A stretch of 64,000 nt of DNA, from NCBI GenBank assembly GCA_922989275.2, contig OV277857.1, positions 2,976,001-3,040,000 on the forward strand, in the 5' to 3' direction. Shown one piece after another: positions 1 to 11,159 of the stretch; the first letter of the stretch is position 1; the number at the start of each line of letters is the position of its first letter. The DNA is from Gari tellinella. Taxonomy: Eukaryota; Mollusca; Bivalvia; Cardiida; Psammobiidae. Under the pieces are notes generated by a model. That model made no database searches. It was not told where the DNA came from and saw only the letters and a program-made list of their open reading frames with translations. A program made the translations under genes and the position numbers.

Positions 1-147
1 GCAGCCTGATTTAAGCTTCCAGCTGCTTGAATATAGAAATTATTTATAATGTTAAATATTCAAAACTGTATAAATTGGAACTATTTTCTTCTGTGGAAGG
101 ATAAATTTTGAGGCGTAAAAAGGCGTATTTATGTGGTAATGGGTTAA
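1..147 (+). mobile_element. A-family TTAA MITE, right part
   Basis: Right half ending with the family terminus TATTTATGTGGTAATGGG and TTAA at 144-147; the left half is cut by the window edge. Confidence 0.7.
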
Positions 148-838
148 ACAACTCAGAATTCCAAGTAGACTGGTTCATGTTTTGGTTATAAGGGAACATA
201 TTGACCCCCAACAGTTACTCAGTGTTGAAAGAGTTACCCATTTATTGTATACAGCACCTTGTACTTCAGGGCTGCCATTTCTCCGGATTTTTCCTAAATC
301 TCCGGATTTTTCCCTGTTCATGGTAGCTTAAAGCAGGCTGAAAGTAAAGCAGAATGCGCCCTAAGGCGCATTCTGCTTTACTTACAGCCTGTTTTAAGCA
401 GTCGCATGTCAACAACACAAGAATAAGGCTACGGGGTAAAGGTACGATTCGTAAAATCACGCTTGAAAAATGCAAATTTGGAAATCTTAGGATTTTTCTT
501 GTCAACTTATGGCAGCCCTGGTCCTTTAATGGCTTTATATAGACTGACAGGACAAAGACCTTCAAAAAACAACAGTTTCAGGATTGACAGTGTAAAAGGT
601 TTTCCCATATTGGTCTGTCACTTTCAACTTGTGTTAAGTCTAACTAAACTGTTTCAACACTAAATAACTCTTGTGGGTTATTACGTTCTCATGTGGATAT
701 TTTTAGTTACAAAAACATGAACCAGTCTACTTGAAATTTTGGGTAGTTAAATAAATACTGCTCTAAATTAGCAAAAAGTGTAGACTCAGGTCAGAGGTCT
801 GGTCTGGGTCTACATTGTTTGTAAATGTTAGTTGTATA
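147..838. repeat. B2 fragments flanking a C element
   Basis: B2-type ends (cagtgttgaaagagtta at 217-233 and its inverse near 647-665) and a degenerate palindrome around 780-838 with the word GTCTGGGTCTACATTGTTTG. The sequence between is the C element and unremarkable DNA. Confidence 0.45.
267..520. mobile_element. C element (CAGGGCTGCC termini) with A-type palindrome
   Basis: Termini are CAGGGCTGCCAT and ATGGCAGCCCTG. The interior carries the AAAGCAGG...CCTGCTTT palindrome (about 341-397) otherwise typical of TTAA-flanked A elements, plus repeated tctccggatttttcc. Confidence 0.8.
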
Positions 839-1195
839 TATCAAACAGGTAAAAAAAAGTCTGTAACTGTCAATTTGTGTTTAGTCTAACATAAGCAACA
901 GGCCATCAATCAAAAATAGGAAAAATCTCAATGTGATAATGCCTGTTCAAAATAGACATTATAAATAATTTAGGAAAGTCTTTTAACTTCTACCAGGTTA
1001 TATATGACTTGACTCAGAATGATGAAAGGCTAGTTAATATTACAATTTCAGAACTGTAACACCTCTTAAATTCAAAGGTCATCAACTTATATTTCGCCAT
1101 GGCAACCAATGGTGCCTGTCAGTATTCCTGTCTCCATGTTTTTGTGTGTTTAGCACATAGTTTGCTACTAGCAGAAATATCTAACACCGCTTCTA
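839..1195. other. no feature recognised
   Basis: AT-rich sequence; no exon-like frame, tandem repeat or terminal repeat seen. Probably intergenic or intronic. Confidence 0.5.
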
Positions 1196-1316
1196 TTAAC
1201 CCATTAATATGCCTTTTAGCACCTTTAATGTATTACTCCGCTAAAGAAAATAGATCCACTTTATACAGACATGAATATGTTTCATATGAAATATTTTCAA
1301 TATCCTATTAGCTGAA
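1196..1316 (-). mobile_element. A-family fragment
   Basis: Reverse-oriented right arm of A (ttaacccattaatatgcc... to tatcctatta) without the palindrome. Confidence 0.5.
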
Positions 1317-1345
1317 ATACCCCCCTAATCACATTTATTCTGTGT

Positions 1346-1589
1346 TACAGTGGAGAAAACGTTATTCTTTCCCAATAAACGCGTTTCCGCTAAAACTATC
1401 ATTTCTATTGCAAACAGTTTGGAGCCAGATAAGACACCGGGTTACCCGGCGTCTGATCAGGCTCCAAACTGTTTGCCACCAAAATAAAAATGAATTATCA
1501 GAATTGTCCAAAAGTTGCACTTTTCTACGTTTTAGCGTTTTGCGCTTCGTTGCGTTTAAATGGGAAAGAATAACGTTTTCTCCACTGTA
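1346..1589. mobile_element. I element (TACAGTGGAGAA termini)
   Basis: Terminal inverted repeats TACAGTGGAGAAAACGTTAT and complement, TA at both ends. Central palindrome CAAACAGTTTGGAGCC... with GGTTACCC at its centre. Confidence 0.85.
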
Positions 1590-1615
1590 GCTCTTAGCTT
1601 GCTTGCAGTGAAACC

Positions 1616-1802
1616 ATGATAACCTTTGCAATCAGTTTTGATCCTGATGAGTTGCCATGTAATGCAGCGTCTCATCAGGATCTAAACTATTTGAATCTCT
1701 GACCCTGTTCTGAAAATAAATTTTGAAGAAATCTTCTTTTAGAACAGTAGCAGACAACAATTGTTGCAGACGTAAAAAAATCCCAGCATGCAAAGAGTTA
1801 AG
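1616..1802. mobile_element. J-family TTAA MITE, one end degraded
   Basis: Right end CAGCATGCAAAGAGTTAA; decayed palindrome with GATCCTGATGAG...CTCATCAGGATC. Confidence 0.6.
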
Positions 1803-1864
1803 CTTCCACCTGTCCTAAAGATTTCAGATGTATCTTCTATTTAGTGATTGCTAAGTACAGATTC

Positions 1865-1975
1865 AGGGCTCAAGATAAAACAGAGTTTTAAACTGAACAA
1901 ATCCAACATTTTCTCACTCCTTTCAGGACCAAATCCTATGGTGTTACAATTCTTAGAATCGTCTCTTCGAGAATT
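1865..1975. mobile_element. E-family left half, truncated at L1
   Basis: Begins cagggctcaagataa and runs to the palindrome (gaatcgtctcttcgag), where it meets the L1 element. Confidence 0.6.
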
Positions 1976-1977
1976 TA

Positions 1978-3324
1978 ATTTTTAGCTCACCTGAGCTAGC
2001 TCAGGGTGAGCTTTTGCAATCCTTGAATGTCCGGCGTCAACAATTTTAGTGTTTACACTCTAGAGGCCACAATATTTATCCAATCTTTCTCAAACTTGCT
2101 CAGATGGTATCTTGTCATAAGAGCTCGGATGAGTTCGATTATGGTTGAAATCTGACAAATAGGTCATGAGTGATCTACCTTTGAACTGCTAAAAATGCTA
2201 TATTTAACAGTGTTTACACTCTAGAGGCCACAGTATTTATCCAATCTTTCTAAAACTTGTTCAGATTGTATATTACCATAAGAATTCGAAAGAGTTCGAT
2301 TGTGGTTGAAATCGGATAAATAGATCAAGAGTTGTCTACCTTTGAATTGCTGAAAATGCCATTTTTAACGGTGTTTACACTCTAGAGGCCACAGTATGTA
2401 TCCAATATTTTTAAACCTTGCCCAGATTGTATATGACCATAAGAGTTTGAATGAGTTCGATTTTGATTGAAATCAGACAAATAGATCAAGAATTATCTAC
2501 CTTTGAATTGCTGATAATGCCATATTTAACAGTGTTTACATTCTAGAGTTCACAATTTTTATCCATTCTATTTCAGATGAGTTCGATTATGGTTGAAATC
2601 AGACTCATAAGTCGAGAGTTATCTACCTTTGAATTGCTGAAAATGATGCCATATTTAACGATGTAACAATTTACACTCTAGAGGCCACAGATTTTATCCA
2701 ATCTTTCTCAAACTTACTCAGATTGTATATTACCATAAGACTTCAGATGAGTTCAATTATGGTTGTAATCTGATCAATAGGTCAGGAGTTATCTACCTTT
2801 GAATTGCTGAAAATGATAAATTTAACCGTGTTTATGCTCTAGAGGCCACAATATTTATCCAAGCACTCTCAAACTTACCCAGATTGTATATGACCATAAG
2901 AGTTCGAAAAAGGGTGATTATGGTTGGAATCTGACAAATAGATCCAAGATATATCTACCTTTGAATTGCTGAAAATGCCATATTTTACAGCGTTTACACT
3001 CTTGCTACTACAGTTTTCAATGGATTTTGATTATACTTGTACACAAAGGATGAAGCTATAAGTTCTCGAAGAAGTGCAATTATTGTTGAAATGTTATCAT
3101 TGTGGCAATAGTTACCTGCCCTTGATATACTTTGAAATGCTAGAAAAAGGCTTCATTTCAGTATTGTTTAAGCCCATTGTTATTTGCCTTTGATGTACTC
3201 TACTATACTACAGTAGGTCGACAAACTTGAATGGATTTAGAATAAAACGGGTGAAATTCAAAGGTAAAGCTATCAGGCTTCATTACAAATGGTGAGCGAT
3301 ATCAGGGCCTTCAGGCCCTCTTGG
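1978..3324 (+). mobile_element. L1: AGCTCACCTGAGC element with tandem core
   Basis: Starts tttagctcacctgagctagctcagg (hairpin) and ends ggtgagcgatatcagggcct then tcaggccctcttgg (hairpin followed by CTCTTG). The core has six to seven diverged units of about 155 bp, each with TTTACACTCTAGAGGCCAC. The architecture recalls non-autonomous Helitron/Helentron elements; this is an inference. Confidence 0.6.
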
Positions 3325-3338
3325 TGAAATACTCCCCT

Positions 3339-3603
3339 GCAGATTTGACTGCAACTCCCAAGTCTATAATTATCATTATGGCAACACCATTTGCCTTTGT
3401 TAACAAATCCTATGGTGTTACTACTCATTAGAATCGTCTCAAAGAGAGTATTCTTATGAGTAGTGATACCATAGGTTTTAATGCAGAATTTAAGATTTTT
3501 ATTTTTGAAATACTCCCCTTATCTGGAGCCCTGTAGATTTGACTGTGACTCCAAGTCTATTATCATTATGGCAACACCATTTGCCTTTGTTAACATTTTG
3601 GAT
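3339..3603. mobile_element. E element between 66-bp direct repeats
   Basis: An E copy (about 3405-3532, palindrome decayed) is flanked by two copies of a roughly 66-bp sequence beginning agatttgactg and ending gcctttgttaaca. Confidence 0.65.
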
Positions 3604-3770
3604 CCATATCATATGACCGCTTCAAAACTTCCTACGACAAAAATGGTCGTAAGTTAAAACTCTTAAATACATTTAACTTCTGATTTCTCTATCTAATCCT
3701 GTCTTTTCAAGACGATTCCAAAAAGATGTCAGAAGACAGGATTAGATGGAGTTTTCAATTTAAGCTGTTT
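3600..3770. mobile_element. F-family truncated copy
   Basis: Contains cttcctacgacaaaaatggtcgtaag, tctaatcctgtcttttcaagacgattccaaaaagatgtc and aggattagatggag; the left palindrome arm is shortened. Confidence 0.55.
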
Positions 3771-4181
3771 TACACCTTATACACTGCAGTTTTCAATAAA
3801 TTTAGATTTTGTAATTTTGGCACTTTCAATAATTCGACTTGAATATTTGAGATACCCCATTGCTTTGTGCAATTCTTATATGGGACAATTAATTAATGCA
3901 CAGTTGATTAAAGTAAGATAATTAGCACAAGTTTAATAGCATAATCATGTTGAAATATCATGTGTTTACTACATAGTATATAAAATTAAAAGATAATTTA
4001 AAGTGCTTTGTAAATTGCAAGGTTGCTTTTGGCAATATATGACATATTTTAAAATGAAATAGTTTCGGGAACTGTTTCAGTTATTACCGCAGGGTAGCAT
4101 TATACTAGTATAACTGGATTTCTTACCATGAGATTTCTTACTATTGGGATTGGCAATATTTTATACATGTACCAGTACAAA
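3771..4181. other. no feature recognised
   Basis: AT-rich sequence without recognisable coding potential or repeat ends. Confidence 0.5.
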
Positions 4182-4407
4182 TTAACTCTTTGCATGCTGG
4201 GTATTTTTTTTCATCTGCAACATTTGTTGTCTGTTGATGTTTTAAAAATATGATTTTCTAATTTTCTTTTCAAAACAGGTTCAGGGTGTCAAAAAGTTTG
4301 GATCCTGATGAGACGCCGCATTGTGCGGCGTCTCATCTGGATCTAAACTGTTTGCAATGGTAATCACTGTGGCAGATATATCTGCCCGCTAGCATGCAAA
4401 GAGTTAA
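4182..4407. mobile_element. J-family TTAA MITE
   Basis: TTAACTCTTTGCATGCTGGG to AGCATGCAAAGAGTTAA. Palindrome GTTTGGATCCTGATGAGACG and complement centred on the GCCGCATTGTGCGGC region. Confidence 0.85.
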
Positions 4408-4593
4408 CCCTTAGCCTGCCACTCACGACTATAGCTCCATATGCAAACAGCTTGGATCCGGATGAGACGCCGAGTAACGTCTCATCCGGAGCCAAGCTGT
4501 TTGACACTCGGACAACATTTTCAGCAATTTTAGCAACTTGAAGCAGACGAGAAATTTAGCAGACGACAATTTATTTGGCGGGCTAAGGGTTAA
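4404..4593. mobile_element. K-family TTAA MITE sharing TTAA with J
   Basis: TTAACCCTTAGCCTGCCACTC to GGCGGGCTAAGGGTTAA. Palindrome AACAGCTTGGATCCGGATGA...; the left TTAA is the right TTAA of the J copy. Confidence 0.85.
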
Positions 4594-4662
4594 TGAACTT
4601 GTTTATGCTTCAACCCATTACTCAGTAGGTACACCTTTTACTGCATTTTATTTATTCCTCCA

Positions 4663-4913
4663 TTAACCCTTTACCTCATAGCCTGTTTCTAGTTTTGAAG
4701 ACAGGTGACCACTTAAAGCAGATTGAAAGTAAAGCAGAATGTGCCTTAAGGCACATTCTGCTTTACTTTCAGCCTGCTTTAAGCTAAAATCTGCTAGGCT
4801 ATATAAAATATTTGTAATGGTAATTGTTCATGAGGGTATAAACTGGAACTATTTTCTTCAGCGGAGGAATAAATTAAATACGCTAAAAGTCGCTTCTATG
4901 GGGGAAGGGTTAA
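4663..4913 (+). mobile_element. A-family TTAA MITE, full length
   Basis: TTAACCCTTTACCTCATAGCC to the GGGGGAAGGGTTAA end. Palindrome at about 4712-4782 centred on CCTTAAGG. Confidence 0.85.
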
Positions 4914-4950
4914 AGCAGTAGAAACTTAACCCGGTGGTCTACTCTAATTT

Positions 4951-5234
4951 TTAACCCATTACCCCATAGCTTGTTTTTAGTTTTGAAGACTAGTGTCCAC
5001 TTAAAGCAGGCTTAAAGTAAAGCAGAATGCGCCTTCAGGCGCATTCTGCTTTACTTTCAGCCTGCGCCTTCAGGCGCATTCTGCTTTACTTTCAGCCTGC
5101 TTTAAGCTATAATCTGCTGGATATTGAAAAAAATTCTTATGATACATTTTCATGGCTATATAAAATGAAAATAATTTCTTCAGTGTAGAAATAAATCTAA
5201 AGGCGTAAAAAGGGTTATTTATGGGGTAATGGGT
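4951..5234 (+). mobile_element. A-family MITE with doubled palindrome arm
   Basis: Starts TTAACCCATTACCCCATAGC. The right palindrome arm (cgccttcaggcgcattctgc...cagcctg) is tandemly duplicated at 5030-5100. Confidence 0.75.
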
Positions 5235-5453
5235 GAAAGGTGATCACTTAAAGCTGGTTTAAAGTAAAGCAGAATGTGCCTTAAGGTGCATTCTGCTTTA
5301 CTTTAAACCTTCAAGCTACCATATGTTTGAATAATATTATGGAAAGTATTTATTTATGGTACATTTTCATGACTGTATAAAACGGAACTATTTTCTTTTG
5401 TGCAGGAATAAGTGTAATGCACTAACAGGCACTTCTATGGGGGAAAGGGTTAA
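5235..5453 (+). mobile_element. A-family MITE, left end lost
   Basis: Palindrome at about 5246-5315, then the family right arm ending GGGGGAAAGGGTTAA. Confidence 0.7.
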
Positions 5454-5712
5454 CACTTAACACTACAAAACTGTTGAACATCATGTATTCACCAGCCATT
5501 GAAATGATGATACATGTCAAGTTACAACTCATTAAAACAGATGGCAGCCATATGCATATTAAAAATAATGTAGAAAGCTACCATAGTACATTACTGTAGT
5601 CCTGCATTGAACATGCACCTGTGTTTAGAGACTTGGCAAGTACTCCTTTATTGAATAGTGACATTTCACAGGTTTTAACTTTACTAACTACTGCTTACTC
5701 CATAATTACGCC

Positions 5713-7198
5713 TTTTTAGCTCACCTGAGCCTTCGGCTCAGGATGAGCTATTGTGATACCATTCCGTCCGTCGTCCGACGTCCGTCGTCCGTCCACACTT
5801 TCAAACAACATCTCCTCAGAAACCACTGACCCGATTTCAACCAAACTTTGTCAGAAGCATCAGTGACAAGGGGGAGCGAAATGTTGTTCAAAGATTTTGG
5901 CTAGAGTTATTCCCCTTGCTTTGGGACCAGATTTTCTAACATGACCGTATAGACAACTTTTAATGCGTAAGAAAATCTTTAAAAATCTTCTTCTCAGAAA
6001 CCAAAAGGCCCAGACCTTTGATATTTGGTTTGTATCATGACCTAATGATATTCTACCAAGATTGTTCAAATTTGACCCTGGGGCCAAAAATGGCCCCGCC
6101 CCAGGGCTTATCAGTTTTTCTTAGGAAAACCTTTGAAAATCTTCTTCTCTGAAACTGTATGGCCTAGATCATTAATATTTGACATGTAGCTTTGCCTTAT
6201 GGTCCTCTACCTAGATTGTTCAAATTATGACCCCCGGGTCAAAATTGGCCCTGCCCCCGGGCTTGTCAGTTTTACATAGAGTTATATAGGAAAACCTTTA
6301 AAAATCTTCTTCTCTGGAACTGTGAGGCCTAGATCTTTAAATTTGACATATAGCTTTGCCTAATGGCCCTCTACCAAGATTGTTCAAATTATGACCCCTG
6401 GGCCAAAAATGGCCCCACCCTTGGGCTTATCAGTTTTTCTTCAGAAAACCTTTTAAAAATCTTCTTCTCTGAAACTGTATGGCCCAGATCATTCAAATTT
6501 GACATGTAGCTTTGCCTTATGGTCTTCTACCAAGACTGTACAGCTTATGACCCCTGGGCCAAAAATGGCCCCGCCCTTGGGCTTATCAGTTTTTCATAGG
6601 AAAATCTTTAAAAATCTTCTTCTCTGAAACTGTAAGGCCCAGATCATTTATATTTGAAATGTAGCTTTGCCTTATAGTCCTCTACCAAGTTTGTTCAAAT
6701 TATGACCCCCGGGTCAAAATTGGCCTCGCCCCGGTGCTTATCAGTTTTACATAGACTTATATAGGAAAACCTTTAAATTTCTTCTTCTCTGAAACTGTAA
6801 GGCCCAGTTCTTTAATATTTGTCACATAGCTTTGCCTTGTGATCCTCTACCAAGATTGTTCAAATAATGACCCCCGTGCCAAAAATGGCCCCACCCTCGA
6901 CTTATTAGTTTTTCATAGGAAAACCTTTAAAAAAACTTCTTCTCTGAAACTGTAAGGCCCAGATCATTTATATTTGACCTGTAACTTTGCATTATGGTCC
7001 TCTACCAAGATTGTTAAAATTATGACCCTTTGATCAAATTTGGTCCTGCCCCAAGGCTTATCAGTTTTATATAGACTTATATAGGAAAAACCTTTAAAAC
7101 TCTTTTTATAGCTATATATATCATGATATTGTTTTGCCCAGTCAGCTTAGGTGCAATGTTCTCAGGTGAGCGACTTGTGGGCCATGGCCCTCTTGTTA
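5713..7198 (+). mobile_element. L2: tandem-core Helitron-like element
   Basis: Starts tttttagctcacctgagcc with a CTTCGG loop, followed by a (gtccgtc)n-like stretch; ends tcaggtgagcgacttgtggg and ccatggccctcttg. The core has about eight units of roughly 165 bp containing aaaatcttcttctctgaaac and ccaagattgttcaaattatg. Confidence 0.65.
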
Positions 7199-7355
7199 CG
7201 TTTCTAATTTATTCCTTCACTGAAGTTATGAATATCTATCCAGATATTTTTTTCCATATTCGAGCAGATGGTAGCTTAAATCAGGCTGAAAGTAAAGCAG
7301 AATGTGCCTTAAGATGCATTCTGCTTTACTTTCAACCTGCTTTAAGTGGTCACAT

Positions 7356-8735
7356 ATTTTTAGCTCACATGAGCACAAAGTGCTCAAGGTGAGCTATTGT
7401 GATCGTACGTCGGTGTTGGTGTCCGTGTCAATGTCGGTGTCCGTGTCCGTGTCGTCTGTTCATAATTTGTTTCAAATAACTTCTTCTCTGAAACCAATGG
7501 CCCAATTTTAACCAAACTTGGTCAGATACATACTGTAGTTGTGAGCTTCAAAAGTTGTTGAAAAAAGTGGGTGGGGTCATCGGTCTTGTTGCCATGGCAA
7601 TCATGCACGATATCTAAAAAAAATCTTCTTCTCAAAAACTACTGGTCCGATTTCAATTTGGTTTTCACCAAAATGTTTCTCAATTAATATACTTTCAAAG
7701 TTGTTCAAAGAATTTTGCTGTGAAAAAACATGGCCGCCAGAGTGCGTGGTCATTTTCCGTATTTACGTAATATTGACAACTAAAGTCAAAACTTTAAACA
7801 TCTTCTTGTCAATAACTATTAGTCCTAGGACAACCAAATTTCACATGTAGCATCATGTTGTGAACCTTTAGCAAGATTGTTCAAATAATGACCGCCTGGT
7901 CAAAAATGGCCCCGCCCGGGGCTTATCAGTTTTTCATAGGAAAACCTTTAAAACTCTTCTTCTCTAAAACTGTACGACCTAGACCTTTTATATTTGGCAT
8001 CTAGCTTTGCCTTATGGACCTCTACTAAGATTGTTCAAATCATGACCCCAGGGTAAAAAATAGCCCCGCCCCGGTGCTTATCAGTTTTACATAGACTTAT
8101 ATAGGAAAACCTTTTAAAAATCTTCTTCTCTGAAACCGTAAGGCCCAGACCTTTTATATTTGGCATCTAGCTTTGCCTTATGGTCCTCTACCAAGATTGT
8201 TCAAATAATGACCCCAGGGTAAAAAATGGCCCCGCCCCGGGGCTTATCAGTTTTACATAGACTTATATAAGAAAACCTTTAAAAATCTTCTTCTCTGAAG
8301 CCGTAAAAGGCCCAGACCTTTTATATTTGGCATGTAGCTTTGCCTTATGGTCCTCTACCAAGATTGTTCAAATCATGACCTCCGCGTCAAAAATGGCCCT
8401 GCCCCGGGCTTATCAGTTTTACATAGACTTATATAGGAATAAACCTTCAAAATTCTTCTTCTCTGAAACCCTAAGACCCAGACCTTTTATATTTGGCATC
8501 TAGCTTTGCCTTATGGTCCTCTACCAAGATTTTCAAATCATGACCCCCGGATCAAAGATGGCCCCACCCCGGGGCTTATCAGTTTTACATAGACTTCTAT
8601 AGGAAAACCTAATTCCGAGTTGTTTCAGTTTCACGCAACAGTCCACATATATGCAATGACCAACTTCATTATGCATCGAGTATAACACAATAGTTCCTCA
8701 GGTGAGCGATTTAGGGCCGCATGCGGCTCTTGTTT
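7356..8735 (+). mobile_element. L3: tandem-core Helitron-like element
   Basis: Starts tttttagctcacatgagcac, has a gtgtcggtgtcc simple repeat near 7410-7455, and ends ggtgagcgatttagggccgc then atgcggctcttgtt. Core units are homologous to L2. Confidence 0.65.
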
Positions 8736-8929
8736 TCAAAACTAGAATCAGGCTATGGGGTAATGGGTTAACTCTGGTGGCTGAATATTTAATTCAATTC
8801 AGTTGATTTTGTATTCAGGAAACTAAAACTGCCTAATCCAGAAGAAACATTATTTAGAAAGCTCCTTTGTGAGCTTTTGGCAGTACCGTTGTTCTTTGTT
8901 CAGATATGACCTGTCTTAAGAATATTTAT

Positions 8930-9371
8930 GCCTCTTTTGAAAGGTTCTTTAAGCTATTTCTCTATAGATACACATTTTAACACCATTGAGTTGTGGCTTC
9001 ACTAAAGAAAATAGTTCCACTTGATGAAGTCATGAAATATCCAAGCTGATGTTAACTTAACCCTTTGCCTGCTGGTCGCGACTTTACTGATTTTTGCAAA
9101 CAGTTTGGATCCAGATCAGACGCCGCGTAACGCGGCGTCTGATCTGGATCCAAACTGATTGACACTCGTCTTTAGGATTTTTTACTTAAAAATTGTATAA
9201 ATCTATATTCAACATATTTTGCAGACGACAATTTCGAAGCAGACAATATTGCCGCAGGATAAGGGTTAAAACAGGCTGAAAGTAAAGCAAAATGCGCCTA
9301 AGGCCTAACTTTTAGGCTGCTGAAAGTACTCACCTTTGTTCAAAACTAGAAACAGGCTATTGGGTAATAGT
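8930..9371 (-). mobile_element. A-family fragment split by K
   Basis: Weak A right arm (gaagaaaatagttccactt-like) up to 9056, then after the K copy aaacaggctgaaagtaaagc... to the aggctattgggtaatag end. Confidence 0.5.
9057..9269. mobile_element. K-family TTAA MITE
   Basis: TTAACCCTTTGCCTGCTGG to GCAGGATAAGGGTTAA. Palindrome GATCCAGATCAGACGCCGCG and complement. It sits at a TTAA within an A fragment. Confidence 0.8.
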
Positions 9372-9499
9372 TTTTACAGTATCTCCCAAGGTTGACTTTA
9401 TTGAATTATATTGGTTCCTGCTATGAAGTCTGAAATATTCATAACCAGCCAAGTCATATCAATATCAATCTCTGAAATATGTAATATTCTTTGTATTGG

Positions 9500-9670
9500 A
9501 TGACCCCATAAATATGCCTTTTTTCGCTCTTCATACATGAATATGCTCCCTAAGATACTTTTTCTAAATGCTAGTAGATTGATAGCTTAAAGTTAAAGCA
9601 GAATGATCCTGTAAGAGGACTCTACTTTACTATCAGCCTGCTTTAAGCAAGTCAGGCAGCAACAAGTAGT
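9500..9670 (-). mobile_element. degenerate A-family copy
   Basis: ccccataaatatgcc start and a decayed palindrome around 9586-9650. Confidence 0.5.
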
Positions 9671-9784
9671 CTTCTTAAAAAAAATAAAAATTGTAAGATC
9701 GTTTTTGCTTTCTTTTCAGGATAATTTGCTGCTCAATAATTATGTAAAACTCATCTCACCTACTGCACAAATTGCTGCCCCTAA

Positions 9785-9944
9785 TTAACCCTTAGCCTGC
9801 CACTCACGACTATAGCTCCATATGCAAGCTGTTTGACACTCGGACAACATTTTCAGCAATTTTGAGCAATTTTGAAGCAATTTGAAACTTGAAGCAGACG
9901 AGAAATATAGCAGACGACAATTTATTTGGCGGGCTAAGGGTTAA
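9785..9944. mobile_element. K-family MITE lacking its left palindrome arm
   Basis: Both K termini are intact, but the sequence passes from ccatatgca directly to agctgtttgacactcgg: the left arm and centre of the palindrome are gone. Confidence 0.8.
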
Positions 9945-9982
9945 CTGCTAACTGGTACTGTCAACTATAGACAAGTCCTACA

Positions 9983-10212
9983 TTAACTCTTTGTGATGCT
10001 AGCGGCGGATATATATGCCACAGTGATTACCTTAGCTAACAGTTTGGATCCAGATGAGACGCCGCGTAATGCGGCGTCTCATCAGGATCCAAACTGTTTG
10101 ACACTGATCATTGTTTTGAATTTTTTTTTAGAAAATTCTATTTTTAGAACAAAAGCAGACGAAAAAATTAATGTTGCAGACGAAAAAAATTACCCAGCAT
10201 GCAAAGAGTTAA
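9983..10212. mobile_element. J-family TTAA MITE
   Basis: TTAACTCTTTGTGATGC to CAGCATGCAAAGAGTTAA. Palindrome GTTTGGATCCAGATGAGACG, centre CGCGTAATGCGG. Confidence 0.85.
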
Positions 10213-10256
10213 CATCCACTCAGAAGATCTTTTCAGTGTCTTATACAGGTGGTTGC

Positions 10257-10561
10257 TTAACCCATAACTCCATAATTACGCCTTTTAACTCCTTTGATTC
10301 ATTCTTCCATTGAAGAAAATAGTTCCACTTTATACAGTTACACCTTTAATTTATTCTTCCACTGGAGAGAGTAGTTCCACTTTAGTTATAAGATGTAGTT
10401 TCTATATCCTAGCAGATATTAGCTTCAAGCAGGCTACAAGGAAAGCAGAATGTGCCCTAGGGCCTATTCTGCTTTACTTTCAACCTGCTTTAAGTGGCTA
10501 CCTATTGATCATCTTTCTTAAAAACTACAAACATAATTATCATGGGAGGTTAAAGGGTTAA
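10257..10561 (-). mobile_element. A-family MITE with internal duplication
   Basis: TTAACCCATAACTCCATAATT to TTAAAGGGTTAA; the segment with gagagtagttccactt is repeated. Confidence 0.7.
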
Positions 10562-10804
10562 ATCAGGTTGAATGTAAAAAGAAATTCAGGAAGCTCCAGC
10601 TGCTTTACTTTCATTCTGGGTTAAGCTGCTACTGGTCTTAATCACTTAACTGTTTCTCTCAGATTTCAAACCGGCCCTGTTTTACTGCATTTCTCCTACC
10701 TGTTTAGGTGCTGGTCTGTGTTGGCTGATTATTACCTGTAGACTGAGTTGTTAGAGTTTGCTTGTACTGTCTGTATTGGCCGTAGGACTCTGATTATCAG
10801 CAGG

Positions 10805-10885
10805 TTGGATGTCATGTGACACTTAGTTTGTTGATGTCATGTGGTACTTAGTTTGTTAATGTCATGTGACACTTAGTTTGTTGTC
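10805..10885. repeat. 26-bp tandem repeat, three units
   Basis: Three units of gatgtcatgtgacacttagt plus ttgtt with small differences. Confidence 0.8.
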
Positions 10886-11159
10886 TGTGTTTTCGTTGTT
10901 GTATATTCTACATCAGATATTTGTCTTGCATGTAAATACATTGTATTTATAGATAGAGCAGGAACCCCATTTTGCACAATTTGCAACCCTGCTTAGCGCT
11001 AGTTTGCACGACATATTAGGACAAAAATATTTACGATTTGATATAATTCCCTTGTCAAATGTTGTCTTGAGGGGATAAACTTACTTAACTTATAAACTTT
11101 CAGTCTTCAACCATCAAAGCTCCAGATAAGAGAGAGTACATGCAGTTAACTGAACATTT

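Larger units (their letters stand above)
5690..8771 (-). mobile_element. A-family MITE split by L2 and L3
   Basis: Reverse-oriented A begins ttactccataattacgcctt at 5695, resumes after L2 with ttacgtttctaatttattcc (7197), carries its palindrome at 7270-7340, is broken again by L3, and ends ttcaaaactagaatcaggct... gggTTAA (8768-8771). Confidence 0.8.

Noticed and set aside
354..542. Recurring short ORFs translating the A palindrome (KAECALR..ILLYFQPALS and RxKAHSALLSACFK themes)
   Set aside because: The same peptides appear on both strands wherever the palindrome occurs; they are by-products of the hairpin sequence, with no initiation context or conserved coding behaviour.
1978..3324. L elements as decayed protein-coding tandem repeats
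   Set aside because: Units carry stops in all frames and differ by indels not divisible by three.
5860..6087. 75-aa minus-strand ORF
   Set aside because: It lies wholly within the tandem core of L2.
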